A DNA stretch of 64,000 nt from positions 1-64,000 of the forward strand of contig CBDDYU010000002.1 in NCBI GenBank assembly GCA_965235655.1, given 5' to 3'. Source of the DNA: CBDDYU01 sp965235655 (GTDB lineage: Bacteria; Pseudomonadota; Alphaproteobacteria; Pelagibacterales; Pelagibacteraceae). Within the stretch, counting starts at the first letter, position 1. The number at the start of each line of letters is the position of its first letter. This document shows, piece after piece, positions 8,681-17,720 of the stretch. The notes below the pieces were generated by a model, which worked only from the letters and a program-made list of their open reading frames with translations, made no database searches and was not told the DNA's origin. The position numbers and the translations under genes were made by a program.

Positions 8681-9105
8681 AAAAAAATAATTCTCTTAAA
8701 TTAATTAAAATAGATAAAGATAAATATTTATTTAATTATGAAAAAAAAATCTTAATCAAAGATTTATTATTAGAACTTAAACTTGGGTATTATGATTTTG
8801 AAAAAGAAACAGCACAAAAAGTGAAATTTAGTCTTGAAATTGACTATGAAGATAAAAAACCAACTAATGACAAGGATATTAAATCAATTGTAAATTATGG
8901 AACAGTGGTGAAGTTAATCACTAAACTTGTTAAAAAAAAACATTACAACTTTCTTGAAACGCTTGCTGAAGATGTTTTTGATGAGCTATTTAAAGACAAA
9001 AGAATTGGTAAAATTTTACTCAAAATAGAAAAGTTAGAAATATTAAAAGAGTGTGCATCTGTTGGTATTCAAATTACCAAAAAAAGAAGTCATGAAAAGT
9101 TCTGA
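8677..9105 (+). CDS. folB: dihydroneopterin aldolase
   Basis: A 142-residue protein whose core begins near residue 20 (KKILIKDLLLELKLGYYDFEKE). The family pattern is present: a YGTVV segment, FLETLAEDV with the glutamate that binds the pterin ring, and a C-terminal VGIQITKK strand with the likely catalytic lysine. It cleaves dihydroneopterin to 6-hydroxymethyl-dihydropterin in folate synthesis. A 20-residue N-terminal extension rich in lysine is unusual. ATGA overlap with the upstream reductase; its 3' end overlaps uvrC. Confidence 0.88.
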   Translation: MKKNNSLKLIKIDKDKYLFNYEKKILIKDLLLELKLGYYDFEKETAQKVKFSLEIDYEDKKPTNDKDIKSIVNYGTVVKLITKLVKKKHYNFLETLAEDVFDELFKDKRIGKILLKIEKLEILKECASVGIQITKKRSHEKF

Positions 9106-10927
9106 TTTAGGAAAAGAAGTTATAAAAAAAGAACTCCCATTAATACCAAAAAGTCCCGGTGTTTATAAAATGTTAAATCACAAAGGAGATATTCTGTATG
9201 TTGGAAAAGCTAAAAATCTACCCAATCGTCTAAAAAGTTATGTGGCTGAAAAAAATCACATTATTAGAACCGAAAGAATGCTCTCCCAAACCTTTAAGCT
9301 AGAGATAACTACAACGGCTAATGAAAGTGAAGCTTTACTTTTAGAAGCTAATTTAATTAAAAAACATAAACCAAAGTTTAATATTTTACTAAAAGATGAC
9401 AAATCTTTTCCATTTATATTTATTAGTAACCAAAATAAGTGGCCCCAAGTTACAAAGCATCGAGGTAAAAAAGAAAAAGAGGGGTTTTACTTTGGTCCTT
9501 TTGCATCTGCTGGTTCTGCAAATTGGACCATAAAAATGTTACAAAAAGTTTTCCAACTTAGAATCTGTGATGAAAGTACTTTCAAAAACAGAGAAAGACC
9601 ATGCATACTTTATCAAATAAAACGATGTTCTGCTCCCTGTGTAAATTATATTGAACAAATTGATTATAAAAAATCAGTTGAGGATGCAATTCAATTTGTA
9701 TCTGGAAAATCAAGAGAAATTCAAAAAAGTTTATCTGAACAAATGGAGCAAGCCAGTGAAGCATTAGATTTTGAAAAAGCTTCAATTTTTAGAGATAGAA
9801 TTAAATCATTAAATATTATCCAATCTTCTCAAAGAGTGAATGAAGCTAACTTAATTGAAGCTGATGTAATTGCGGCCTATAAAGAGTCGGGCAAAACCTG
9901 TATTCAGGTTTTCTTTTATAGGGCAAAACAAAATTGGGGAAATCAATCTTATTTCCCCAAACATGACCCAGACCAAAGCATTGAGGAAATTATGTCCTCT
10001 TTCATTATGCAATTTTATGAAAATAAAAGTGTTCCTAAATCCATCATTATTAATCTGGATATCAAAGATAAAAAACTTATTGAAGAAACTTTATCCCACA
10101 AAGAAAATAGCAATATTGTTATTACCATTGCAAAAAAAGGGTCTAAGGCAAAAGTTGTGTCATTAGCTGAAAAAAATGCAAAAGAAGCTTTGAATAGAAA
10201 AATTTATGAAACAAATAATAACAAAAATCTATTCGAGGGTATTATCAAAAAATTTGATCTTAAAAATAATATAAATTTAATAGAAGTTTACGATAATAGT
10301 CATATTCAAGGAACTAATAGCGTTGGTGCTATGGTAACTTTTGGCGAAGAAGGCTTTATAAAAAAAAGATATAGAAAATTTGATATTAAAACAAAAGGAG
10401 CAGAACAGGATGATTTTGCAATGCTCAAAGAAGTATTAACAAGAAGATTTAAAAGAGCAATGTTAGAAAGTGGAAACTATCTAACTCTACCAGATTTAAT
10501 ATTAATTGATGGTGGTAAAGGACAATATTCATCTGCAAGAGAAGTCTTGGAAGAATTTGGACTTCATGATTTACCTATGATTGCTATTGCTAAGGGTAAG
10601 GATAGAAATAGTGGTAATGAGACATTTTTTTTTAATGGTAAAACTTTTAAGTTTGAAAGAAATGATCCTACTTTATTTTTTTTACAGAGACTTAGAGATG
10701 AAGCGCACAGATTCGCAATTACTTCTCATAGATCTAAAAGATCTAAAAGCCTTAAAAAATCACTTCTAGATCAAATAGCAGGTATTGGAGCCATTAGAAA
10801 GAGAGCATTATTGAACCATTTTGGCTCAGCTAGAGCAGTTGAGTCTGCTAGTTTTGATGAAATAAAATCAGTTGAAGGTGTTGAAGAAAAAGTTGCAAAA
10901 AAGATATATAACTTTTTTCACGAATAA
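9092..10927 (+). CDS. uvrC: excinuclease ABC subunit C
   Basis: The dual-incision nuclease of excision repair, about 611 residues from the chosen start. Order: GIY-YIG nuclease (SPGVYKMLNHKGDILYVGKAKN), a UVR domain that meets UvrB (DFEKASIFRDRIKSL), the RNase H-like C-terminal nuclease (EVYDNSHIQG; LILIDGGKGQ), then tandem helix-hairpin-helix elements (IAGIGAIRKRALLNHFG). I chose ATG 9092 over an upstream ATG at 9053, because the extra 13 residues only translate folB sequence out of frame. It overlaps folB by 14 bases. Confidence 0.96.
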   Translation: MKSSDLGKEVIKKELPLIPKSPGVYKMLNHKGDILYVGKAKNLPNRLKSYVAEKNHIIRTERMLSQTFKLEITTTANESEALLLEANLIKKHKPKFNILLKDDKSFPFIFISNQNKWPQVTKHRGKKEKEGFYFGPFASAGSANWTIKMLQKVFQLRICDESTFKNRERPCILYQIKRCSAPCVNYIEQIDYKKSVEDAIQFVSGKSREIQKSLSEQMEQASEALDFEKASIFRDRIKSLNIIQSSQRVNEANLIEADVIAAYKESGKTCIQVFFYRAKQNWGNQSYFPKHDPDQSIEEIMSSFIMQFYENKSVPKSIIINLDIKDKKLIEETLSHKENSNIVITIAKKGSKAKVVSLAEKNAKEALNRKIYETNNNKNLFEGIIKKFDLKNNINLIEVYDNSHIQGTNSVGAMVTFGEEGFIKKRYRKFDIKTKGAEQDDFAMLKEVLTRRFKRAMLESGNYLTLPDLILIDGGKGQYSSAREVLEEFGLHDLPMIAIAKGKDRNSGNETFFFNGKTFKFERNDPTLFFLQRLRDEAHRFAITSHRSKRSKSLKKSLLDQIAGIGAIRKRALLNHFGSARAVESASFDEIKSVEGVEEKVAKKIYNFFHE

Positions 10928-10929
10928 TT

Positions 10930-11514
10930 ATGTTAAAAAAAATTCCAAATATTCTTACTATCGGCAGGATAATAATTGTACCTTTTTTTGTTTTGGCTTT
11001 CTATCTACCAGGTTTCTATGGTGATTTAACTGCTTTGATACTATTTATTATTGCATCATTTACAGATTTTTTAGATGGGATGCTGGCAAGAATGCTTGGC
11101 GAAGAGTCAAAATTAGGAGAATTATTAGATCCAATTGCTGATAAAATTATTGTTGCTACAGCTTTAATACTGTTGGTGATGGATGGTACAATAAGACACT
11201 ACGAGGTTATTGCTGCAATTATCATATTAACTCGAGAAATATTAATTTCTGGTCTAAGAGAATTTTTAGCAAAAGGTAAAATTAAATTACCTGTATCCAA
11301 TCTGGCAAAATTGAAAACTGTTTTGCAAATGATATCTATTGCTCTTTTGCTATCAGGAGAAACAGGAAATAAAATAATAAATTTTCAAGATTATAACGCT
11401 CAGACTATTGGAATAATACTATTATGGTTATCTGCGGCTTTGACACTTTTTACAGGTTATGAATATATGCGTAAGGGAATTGATCACGCTATATCTGAAG
11501 ACAATAAAGATTAG
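10930..11514 (+). CDS. pgsA: CDP-diacylglycerol-glycerol-3-phosphate 3-phosphatidyltransferase
   Basis: A 194-residue inner-membrane enzyme that makes phosphatidylglycerol phosphate. The complete CDP-alcohol phosphotransferase signature is present: D49-G50, A53-R54, G63, D67, D71, with exact family spacing, after a first hydrophobic segment. Three or four further membrane spans follow. It starts 2 bp after uvrC. Its stop shares TTAG with the stop of ilvE on the other strand. Confidence 0.93.
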   Translation: MLKKIPNILTIGRIIIVPFFVLAFYLPGFYGDLTALILFIIASFTDFLDGMLARMLGEESKLGELLDPIADKIIVATALILLVMDGTIRHYEVIAAIIILTREILISGLREFLAKGKIKLPVSNLAKLKTVLQMISIALLLSGETGNKIINFQDYNAQTIGIILLWLSAALTLFTGYEYMRKGIDHAISEDNKD

Positions 11515-12392
11515 GCTGCTTTTTTCTTTCTTACTAAAGCTTGATAACTTTCATTAAGATCAATAATTGTATTACAAACTTTAAACTTATAATCTGCTAT
11601 CATAGATACAGGTGTAACTTCAGCTGCTGTACCTGTCAAAAAACATCCAACAAAGCTAGATAGCTCAGAAGGCTTAATTTTTCTCTCGTTGACTTTTATA
11701 TTTTTAGATCTGGCAATTCCAATAACTGTTCTTCTAGTTATTCCGTCTAAAAAAGAATCTGGAATTGGAGTGTGTAATTCTCCATTTTTATCCTTAAAAA
11801 AAATATTAGCTCCAGTTGCTTCAGCAACATTGCCTTCATGATCTAACATCAATGAGTCTGTATAACCTTGATTTTCTGCTTCATGTTTTGATAATGTACA
11901 AATCATGTAAAGGCCTGAAGCTTTTGTATCCCAAGGTATAGAATTTGGCGCAGGTCTTCTCCAATTTGAAATATTGAGTTTAATTCCTTCTACTTTTAAT
12001 TTTGGATCAAAATATGATCCCCACTCCCAAGTAGCTATCGCTACATGTATTTTTGTTTGTTGAGCAGAAATTGCCATCATCTCACTGCCTCTCCAAGCAA
12101 CAGGTCGAACATATCCATTTTCAACATTTTGAGTTGCTATAATTTTATTTGAAGCAAGATTAATTTGTTCTTCTGTATAAGGAATTTCAAAACCCATTCT
12201 TTTTGCAGAATAAAAAAATCTTGTTGTGTGTTCTTCAAGTTTAAATATTGAACCATCATAAACTCTTTCACCTTCAAAAACACAGCTTGCATAATGCAAT
12301 CCATGGCTTAAAACATGAACCTTAACGTCTGACCAATCTACTAAGTCGCCGTTGTACCATATTTTACCAGATCTTTTATCGTAGGGTATCAT
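11511..12392 (-). CDS. ilvE: branched-chain amino acid aminotransferase
   Basis: A 293-residue fold-type IV PLP enzyme catalysing the last step of leucine, isoleucine and valine synthesis. The PLP lysine is K157 (WDTKASGLYM). Other family marks are HGLHYASCVFEGERVY near 30-45, EATGANIFF, and the ITRRTVIGIAR phosphate-binding region. It is monocistronic and divergent from the MarR/response-regulator/kinase genes, an arrangement I recall from other alphaproteobacteria. Confidence 0.95.
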   Translation of the reverse strand: MIPYDKRSGKIWYNGDLVDWSDVKVHVLSHGLHYASCVFEGERVYDGSIFKLEEHTTRFFYSAKRMGFEIPYTEEQINLASNKIIATQNVENGYVRPVAWRGSEMMAISAQQTKIHVAIATWEWGSYFDPKLKVEGIKLNISNWRRPAPNSIPWDTKASGLYMICTLSKHEAENQGYTDSLMLDHEGNVAEATGANIFFKDKNGELHTPIPDSFLDGITRRTVIGIARSKNIKVNERKIKPSELSSFVGCFLTGTAAEVTPVSMIADYKFKVCNTIIDLNESYQALVRKKKAA

Positions 12393-12462
12393 GCATGAAA
12401 AATTTAAATTATAATCGAAAAATATCTTTGTATCTGCAATATGTCAATATAACTTACCAATA

Positions 12463-12900
12463 ATGAAAGAACTTTTATATTTAAAGGATGAACAATTAAA
12501 AGACTTGATTGAAAAATTATTTGTTAGTTATAGAGAGACATTTTCTGACTCTAAAAAAGTTTTAAACAAATATAAAATTGGTATTGCTCATCATAAAGTA
12601 ATTCACTTACTTTCTATGTATGATGGTATATCCATTTCAGATCTTCTAAAACGACTTAAAGTTACAAAACAGAGCCTTAATAGAGTGCTTAAAGATCTTA
12701 TAAAACTGGAGATACTAAGTTTTAAAAAAGATGAACAAGATACTAGAATAAAACATGTTTATTTAAATGAAAATGGAAAAAAAATATTTAGTGAAATTTT
12801 TGAAATCCAAAAAAAAAGAATTTATAACGCTTTATTAAAATCAAGCCCTGAAGAGGTAATTAATTTTGATAATGTTTTAAATAGAATTATCAATGAATAA
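12463..12900 (+). CDS. MarR-family transcriptional regulator (PetP-like)
   Basis: A 145-residue winged-helix protein: dimerisation helices at both ends and a central KYKIGIAHHKVIHLLSMYDGISISDLLKRLKVTKQSLNRVLKDLI DNA-binding region. The order MarR protein, OmpR-type regulator, histidine kinase next to ilvE is what I know from the Rhodobacter petP-petR locus, hence the comparison. Its stop overlaps the regulator's start by 8 bases. The 70-bp spacer to ilvE must hold promoters for both directions. The target genes are unknown. Confidence 0.82.
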   Translation: MKELLYLKDEQLKDLIEKLFVSYRETFSDSKKVLNKYKIGIAHHKVIHLLSMYDGISISDLLKRLKVTKQSLNRVLKDLIKLEILSFKKDEQDTRIKHVYLNENGKKIFSEIFEIQKKRIYNALLKSSPEEVINFDNVLNRIINE

Positions 12901-13570
12901 ATTTATTGCACATATCTTAGTTGTAGATGATGATGATGGAATTAGGCTTTTAGTAAAAAAATATTTAAATGAAAATAATTTTTTAGTTTCGACAGCAGAT
13001 AACGCTGAAAATGCCTCTGCGAAAATCAAAGTAGTTAAATTTGATTTAATCATTCTAGATATAATGATGCCAGGTAAAAGTGGTTTAGAATTTATAAAAG
13101 ATAATAAAAATAAACTTGATACTCCTATTATATTATTAACAGCAAAAGGTGAAGCTTCAGAAAGAATTGAGGGACTTGAAATAGGCGCTGATGATTATCT
13201 ACCAAAACCTTTTGAGCCTAAAGAGCTGATACTAAGAATAAAAAATATTTTAAATAAAACTAAAAAGAAAGATTTAAAAAGAGTAATAGAATTTGAAAAT
13301 ATAAAAATTGATCTTAATAAACTTTTAATATTCAAAAATAATAAAGAATTTAAAATTAATAACACTGAAAAGACTATACTTGAAAAAATGATTAATAGTC
13401 CAGGTACCACTTTTTCAAGAGAAAGTATTGGTTCATTAATAAATTTAGATAAAGAAAGATCAATTGATGTAATCATCACTCGTTTAAGAAAAAAAATAGA
13501 GATTGATCCAAAGAACCCAAAATATTTACAAACAATCAGAGGAGCGGGATATGTTTTATGGATTGAGTAA
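12893..13570 (+). CDS. petR: OmpR-family response regulator (PetR-like)
   Basis: A 225-residue two-domain regulator. Receiver: DDDD at 12-15, phospho-acceptor D56 (LIILDIMMPG), and K105 in DDYLPKPFEP. The C-terminal winged helix ends TIRGAGYVLW, the OmpR/PhoB type. It is embedded between the MarR gene and the kinase with overlaps on both sides, so the three are translated together. The petR symbol rests on gene order only; a ChvI/OmpR-like general role is equally possible. Confidence 0.88.
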   Translation: MNKFIAHILVVDDDDGIRLLVKKYLNENNFLVSTADNAENASAKIKVVKFDLIILDIMMPGKSGLEFIKDNKNKLDTPIILLTAKGEASERIEGLEIGADDYLPKPFEPKELILRIKNILNKTKKKDLKRVIEFENIKIDLNKLLIFKNNKEFKINNTEKTILEKMINSPGTTFSRESIGSLINLDKERSIDVIITRLRKKIEIDPKNPKYLQTIRGAGYVLWIE

Positions 13571-14870
13571 ATTTATAAAAAATTTACTTCCCAAGAGATT
13601 ATTTTATAGAGCTTTATTAATAGTAGCAGTTCCAGTTATTGTTCTTCAATTAGTGATCACGGTAGTATTTTTTGACAGTCTTTGGATAAAAACTAATAAA
13701 GGAATGACGAGAGCGCTAGTAAATGAGATTAGCACATTTGTTAAAGTTTATGATCAAGAAAAATTTAATAAAAATGATCTAACAAATCTTTTCTCTTCCT
13801 ACCTAGATTTAAATATTGAATTAATTCAAAACGAAAAAATTCAAAATGAATACTCGAAGCGCTGGTTTAGTCCAATAGACAGAAGCCTAAGAAGAGAATT
13901 GAAAGATAAATTTGGTTTTGGAAGATTCTGGTTTAACACCACAAATTACAAAGAACTTATTGATATAAGAATTCAATATGAAAATGGTTATTTTAAATTT
14001 TTAATTCATAAAGATAGAGTAACCAGCTCTACAGCAAGAATTTTTGCCTTATGGATTACGGTACCAGCAATCATAATGGTTATTATATCCTTAATATTTT
14101 TAAAAAACCAAACAAGACCAATTACTAATCTGGCTCGAGCAGCTGAAAAATTTGGAAAAGGAGAAGAGATAGAAGAATTTAAACCCTCAGGGGCATCAGA
14201 AATTAGACAAGCTGGATATGAATTTGATAAAATGAGAAAAAGAATTATTAGACACTTAAATCAAAGATCTGAAATGCTTTCAGGGATAAGTCATGATTTA
14301 AGAACCCCTCTAACTAGAATGAAGCTTCAATTGGCTTTTATTAAAGACAATGAATTATCTAAAAAATTATCAGAAGATATTAATGAAATGGAAAAAATGC
14401 TTAATGAATATTTGCAGTTTACAAGTTCCTCTTATCAAGAAAAAGATGAAATTTTTGATCTGTCAGAACTCATAGATGATATTATTCAAAAATATAATAA
14501 TGAAAATATATCAAAAAATTTAATTCCAAGAGTTTATTTAAATGGAAGAAAAAATTTAATCAAAAGATGTATAAATAACTTAATAGATAATTCAATTAAG
14601 TATGCAAAAAAAATTAAAATAGAATTATCCAAAAAAGAAAACGGTCTCTTCTTCAAAATTGATGATGATGGACCTGGAATACCTAAAAGTGAGTATGACA
14701 ATGTATTTAAGCCTTTTTATAAAATTGATAAAAGCAGAGCAGATGCAAAAGCTAGTGTTGGTTTAGGTTTATCAATTGCCTCAGATATCATAAGATCTCA
14801 TGGAGGAAATATAAAACTAGAAAAATCTAAGATGAATGGACTTAGTGTTAAGATCTTTTTACCCGTTTAG
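13551..14870 (+). CDS. membrane sensor histidine kinase (EnvZ-like)
   Basis: About 439 residues from ATG 13551, chosen because AGGAGCGGG precedes it. An earlier ATG at 13503 would only add translated response-regulator sequence. Membrane spans at about 21-42 and 163-185 flank a roughly 120-residue periplasmic sensor. HAMP at 186-238, H-box SGISHDLRTPLTR with H248, N-box NNLIDNSIKYA, then DDGPGIP and GLGLSIASDI. It should phosphorylate the adjacent regulator. Its last 23 bases overlap ubiK on the other strand. Confidence 0.92.
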   Translation: MFYGLSKFIKNLLPKRLFYRALLIVAVPVIVLQLVITVVFFDSLWIKTNKGMTRALVNEISTFVKVYDQEKFNKNDLTNLFSSYLDLNIELIQNEKIQNEYSKRWFSPIDRSLRRELKDKFGFGRFWFNTTNYKELIDIRIQYENGYFKFLIHKDRVTSSTARIFALWITVPAIIMVIISLIFLKNQTRPITNLARAAEKFGKGEEIEEFKPSGASEIRQAGYEFDKMRKRIIRHLNQRSEMLSGISHDLRTPLTRMKLQLAFIKDNELSKKLSEDINEMEKMLNEYLQFTSSSYQEKDEIFDLSELIDDIIQKYNNENISKNLIPRVYLNGRKNLIKRCINNLIDNSIKYAKKIKIELSKKENGLFFKIDDDGPGIPKSEYDNVFKPFYKIDKSRADAKASVGLGLSIASDIIRSHGGNIKLEKSKMNGLSVKIFLPV

Positions 14871-15120
14871 AATTTTTTTTCTTTTTAATATTCATTTTTT
14901 CTATAATTTTTTCTAAATTTTCAACTCTTTTAGAAAGTATATCAAATTCATCTTTACTTGTTAATTTCATCTTAAATACTATCTCATCTCTTTTTGATTT
15001 TAAGATATTTAACAATTCAGTACCCACATCTTTAGATGACATAAGGCCTTGTTCAACCAACTTTGCAAGTTTATCAATTACAAATTTTGAGTTTTTCATA
15101 TATTTATTTATAAACTTCAT
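14848..15120 (-). CDS. ubiK: ubiquinone biosynthesis accessory factor, BMFP domain
   Basis: A 90-residue protein with the BMFP layout: an N-terminal amphipathic helix (FVIDKLAKLVEQGL), a linker, MKLTSKDEFDILSKRVENLEKIIEKM forming a C-terminal coiled coil, and a basic tail. In other bacteria UbiK helps the aerobic ubiquinone-synthesis complex and binds lipid. It is divergent from lgt with 23 bp between starts. The gene end is antisense to the last 23 bases of the histidine kinase. A second in-frame ATG seven codons in could also be the start. Confidence 0.8.
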   Translation of the reverse strand: MKFINKYMKNSKFVIDKLAKLVEQGLMSSKDVGTELLNILKSKRDEIVFKMKLTSKDEFDILSKRVENLEKIIEKMNIKKKKNSKRVKRS

Positions 15121-15143
15121 GTACTTTATAAGTATTATTTAAA

Positions 15144-15926
15144 ATGTTCATTAATAATTTTGACCCAGTTGCTTTTCAATTATTTTCACTTGAGATACGA
15201 TGGTATTCTCTTGCATATATTGTTGGTATTTTAATTGGCTGGATATTAAGCAAAAAAATTTTTTTAACTAATCAGCAAGTAAATGTAAAATTTGATGATT
15301 ATATTACTTATTTAATCTTAGGAATAATTATTGGTGGAAGACTGGGTTATGTTTTTATTTATAATTTTGATTACTATCTAGTTAACCTTACTGACATTCT
15401 AAAGATCTGGGAAGGAGGCATGTCTTTTCATGGTGCTGTGGCAGGCATTATAATATCAAGCTTAATATTTGGTAAAATAAATAACGATAATTCTTTTTAT
15501 TATATGGATGTTGTGGCGCTTGTAGCTCCAATAGGTATTTTCTTTGGAAGAATTGCAAATTTTTTAAACTCAGAACTTTATGGCACTACAACAAGTGTCC
15601 CTTGGGCAGTTAAATTTATTCAAATAGATAATTTAAGCAGACATCCATCTCAACTTTATGAGGCTTTTTTTGAAGGTATAGTATTGTTTGTAATTCTTTT
15701 ATACTTTTACAAAAAACAATATTTGAAGATACCTGGAAAAATCTCTGGATTTTTTTTATTTTTCTACTCAATATTTAGATTTATATTAGAATTTTTTAGG
15801 GCTCCAGACACCCAACTAGGATATTTAATATTTGGTTTTACTATGGGACAAATAATTAGCATTATCTTTATAATAGTTGGATTGAGTTTAATATTATTCA
15901 AAAATGAAATTATCCAACAAAGATAG
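15144..15926 (+). CDS. lgt: prolipoprotein diacylglyceryl transferase
   Basis: A 260-residue inner-membrane protein with about seven spans that adds diacylglycerol to the lipobox cysteine of lipoproteins. The family signature is clear: GGRLGYVFIYN, WEGGMSFHGAVAG, GRIANFLNSELYG (the Lgt signature) and HPSQLYEA. It is the first gene of a plus-strand run reaching ychF. Its last 23 bases overlap midA. Confidence 0.96.
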   Translation: MFINNFDPVAFQLFSLEIRWYSLAYIVGILIGWILSKKIFLTNQQVNVKFDDYITYLILGIIIGGRLGYVFIYNFDYYLVNLTDILKIWEGGMSFHGAVAGIIISSLIFGKINNDNSFYYMDVVALVAPIGIFFGRIANFLNSELYGTTTSVPWAVKFIQIDNLSRHPSQLYEAFFEGIVLFVILLYFYKKQYLKIPGKISGFFLFFYSIFRFILEFFRAPDTQLGYLIFGFTMGQIISIIFIIVGLSLILFKNEIIQQR

Positions 15927-16950
15927 TGTCCCTCTAGATAAATTCATTGATTACGCTCTTTATGATAAAGAGATCGGATATTATATGAGCCATAATCCCT
16001 TTGGTAGTAAGGGGGACTTTGTAACTGCTCCCAACATATCAAGACTTTTTTCTGAAATTATGGGTATATGGATTATTACATTTTGGCAAAGTATAGGAAG
16101 CCCAAAAAAGTTTAATCTAATTGAGCTAGGAGCTGGCAATGGTGAAATGATGAAAGTTTTGATTGAAACTTTTAGGAATTTCCCTGACTTTTTGAAATCA
16201 TGCCAAATAATAATTCATGAAAAAAGCAAATATTTAATTGAACTTCAAAAAAAGAGAATAAATTTTAATAATATAATCTGGACAAAGGATATTAAAAAAA
16301 TAAATAAACTTCCTTCTATATTTATTGCAAACGAATTTTTTGATGCGTTACCAATTAAGCAATTTATTAAAAAAAATCAAAATTGGTTTGAAAGACATGT
16401 TAATATTAAAAACCATAACAATTTTGAATTTATTGATAAAAAATTCAATATGAAAAATTTTGAAAAAAAAATTCAATTTAATATATCAAGAAATCAAATG
16501 ATTATTGAGTACTCTCCTGATGCTATAAAATATCTAAAATCAATCTCAAATATCATAAAAAAAAATAATGGTGGATTGTTAATTATAGATTATGGATACA
16601 ATGAGACTAAAATGAAAAATACCTTGCAAGCTATTTCAAATCATAAATATGTTAATATTTTAGAGAATATCGGAAAAGCAGATATCACTTATAATCTTAA
16701 TTTTAATTTTATTAAAAAATTAATTAATAATATAAAAAATTTAAACACCATAATGACAAATCAAAAGAAATTTCTTACTAATATGGGTATTCTAAAAAGA
16801 GCTGAGATTATTGGTAAAAAAGAAACTTTTTCAAAAAAGGCAGATATTTTTTATAGATTAAAAAGATTGATTCATGATAGTGAGATGGGCAATCTTTTTA
16901 AAGTTATGTTAATTAAAAATGTAAATAATAAATTTAAAACTGGATTTTAA
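15904..16950 (+). CDS. MidA/NDUFAF7-family SAM-dependent methyltransferase
   Basis: A 348-residue class I methyltransferase. The N-terminal GDFVTAPNISRLFSEIMG and the SAM-binding IELGAGNGEMMKV are diagnostic of the MidA (DUF185, COG1565) family, as is ANEFFDALPIKQF. The mitochondrial homologue NDUFAF7 methylates an arginine of the complex I subunit NDUFS2; a similar complex I assembly role is inferred here. The start lies inside lgt (23-base overlap), and the stop directly precedes the TTG start of pgeF. Confidence 0.88.
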   Translation: MKLSNKDSVPLDKFIDYALYDKEIGYYMSHNPFGSKGDFVTAPNISRLFSEIMGIWIITFWQSIGSPKKFNLIELGAGNGEMMKVLIETFRNFPDFLKSCQIIIHEKSKYLIELQKKRINFNNIIWTKDIKKINKLPSIFIANEFFDALPIKQFIKKNQNWFERHVNIKNHNNFEFIDKKFNMKNFEKKIQFNISRNQMIIEYSPDAIKYLKSISNIIKKNNGGLLIIDYGYNETKMKNTLQAISNHKYVNILENIGKADITYNLNFNFIKKLINNIKNLNTIMTNQKKFLTNMGILKRAEIIGKKETFSKKADIFYRLKRLIHDSEMGNLFKVMLIKNVNNKFKTGF

Positions 16951-17712
16951 TTGATTTCCTCAAAAAAACTCTCCAAATTTAAGAATATCCGCCATGCTTT
17001 TTTTAATGCTAATGGAGGAAAATCGAAAGGTATTTATAAAAGTTTAAATTGTGGGCCCGGTTCTAAGGATAAGCCAAACTTTGTTAAACAAAATTTAGAA
17101 ATTGTAAAAAAAAAAATTGGAAAAACACCAAATAATATTTTCTTGCTTCATCAAATTCATAGTAGCAAAATAATTTATGTTCATAAAAATTATAAATTCT
17201 CAAAACAAAGACCAAAAGCAGATGCTATTATTACTAATCAAAAAAAACTCCCTATTGCAGTATTAACTGCGGATTGTGCTCCATTATTGTTATTTGATGA
17301 TGAGAAAAAAATAATTGCTGCTATCCATGCTGGATGGAAGGGAGCTTATAAAGGAATAATAAATAAAGTAATAAAATTCATGAAAAAAAAAGGATGTATG
17401 ACAAAAAATATAACTGCTGCAATTGGGCCAACAATAAGCTTCAAAAACTATGAAATAAGAGAAGATTTCAAATCTAAATTTTTAAAAAAAAATCAGAATA
17501 ATAAAGTTTTTTTTAAAAATTCTAAAGGCAAGATGTATTTTAATTTGTCAAAATATATACTTAAAGAACTAAAAGATAATAAAATTAGAAACATTGATAT
17601 AATAAATAAAGATACTTTTAATGTTAATAATAATTTTTTTAGTGCAAGAAGAGCTTTAAGTCTTAGTCAAAATGATTATGGTAGAAATATTTCAATAATT
17701 ATGATTAATTAG
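16951..17712 (+). CDS. pgeF: peptidoglycan editing factor, YfiH/laccase-domain (DUF152) protein
   Basis: A 253-residue protein with the DUF152 metal/active-site residues: LHQIHSS, LTADCAPLLLFD and HAGWKGAYKG. In E. coli the homologue removes L-Ser wrongly incorporated into peptidoglycan precursors; purine nucleoside phosphorylase activity is also reported in the family. The start is TTG, placed directly after the midA stop. No ATG occurs in a useful position, and FKNIRHAFFNANGG aligns as a normal N-terminus. Translation is probably coupled to midA. Confidence 0.85.
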   Translation: MISSKKLSKFKNIRHAFFNANGGKSKGIYKSLNCGPGSKDKPNFVKQNLEIVKKKIGKTPNNIFLLHQIHSSKIIYVHKNYKFSKQRPKADAIITNQKKLPIAVLTADCAPLLLFDDEKKIIAAIHAGWKGAYKGIINKVIKFMKKKGCMTKNITAAIGPTISFKNYEIREDFKSKFLKKNQNNKVFFKNSKGKMYFNLSKYILKELKDNKIRNIDIINKDTFNVNNNFFSARRALSLSQNDYGRNISIIMIN

Positions 17713-17720
17713 GTTACTCA

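Noticed and set aside
9053..9091. Upstream ATG for uvrC
   Set aside because: The added 13 residues re-read the 3' end of folB and do not belong to the GIY-YIG domain.
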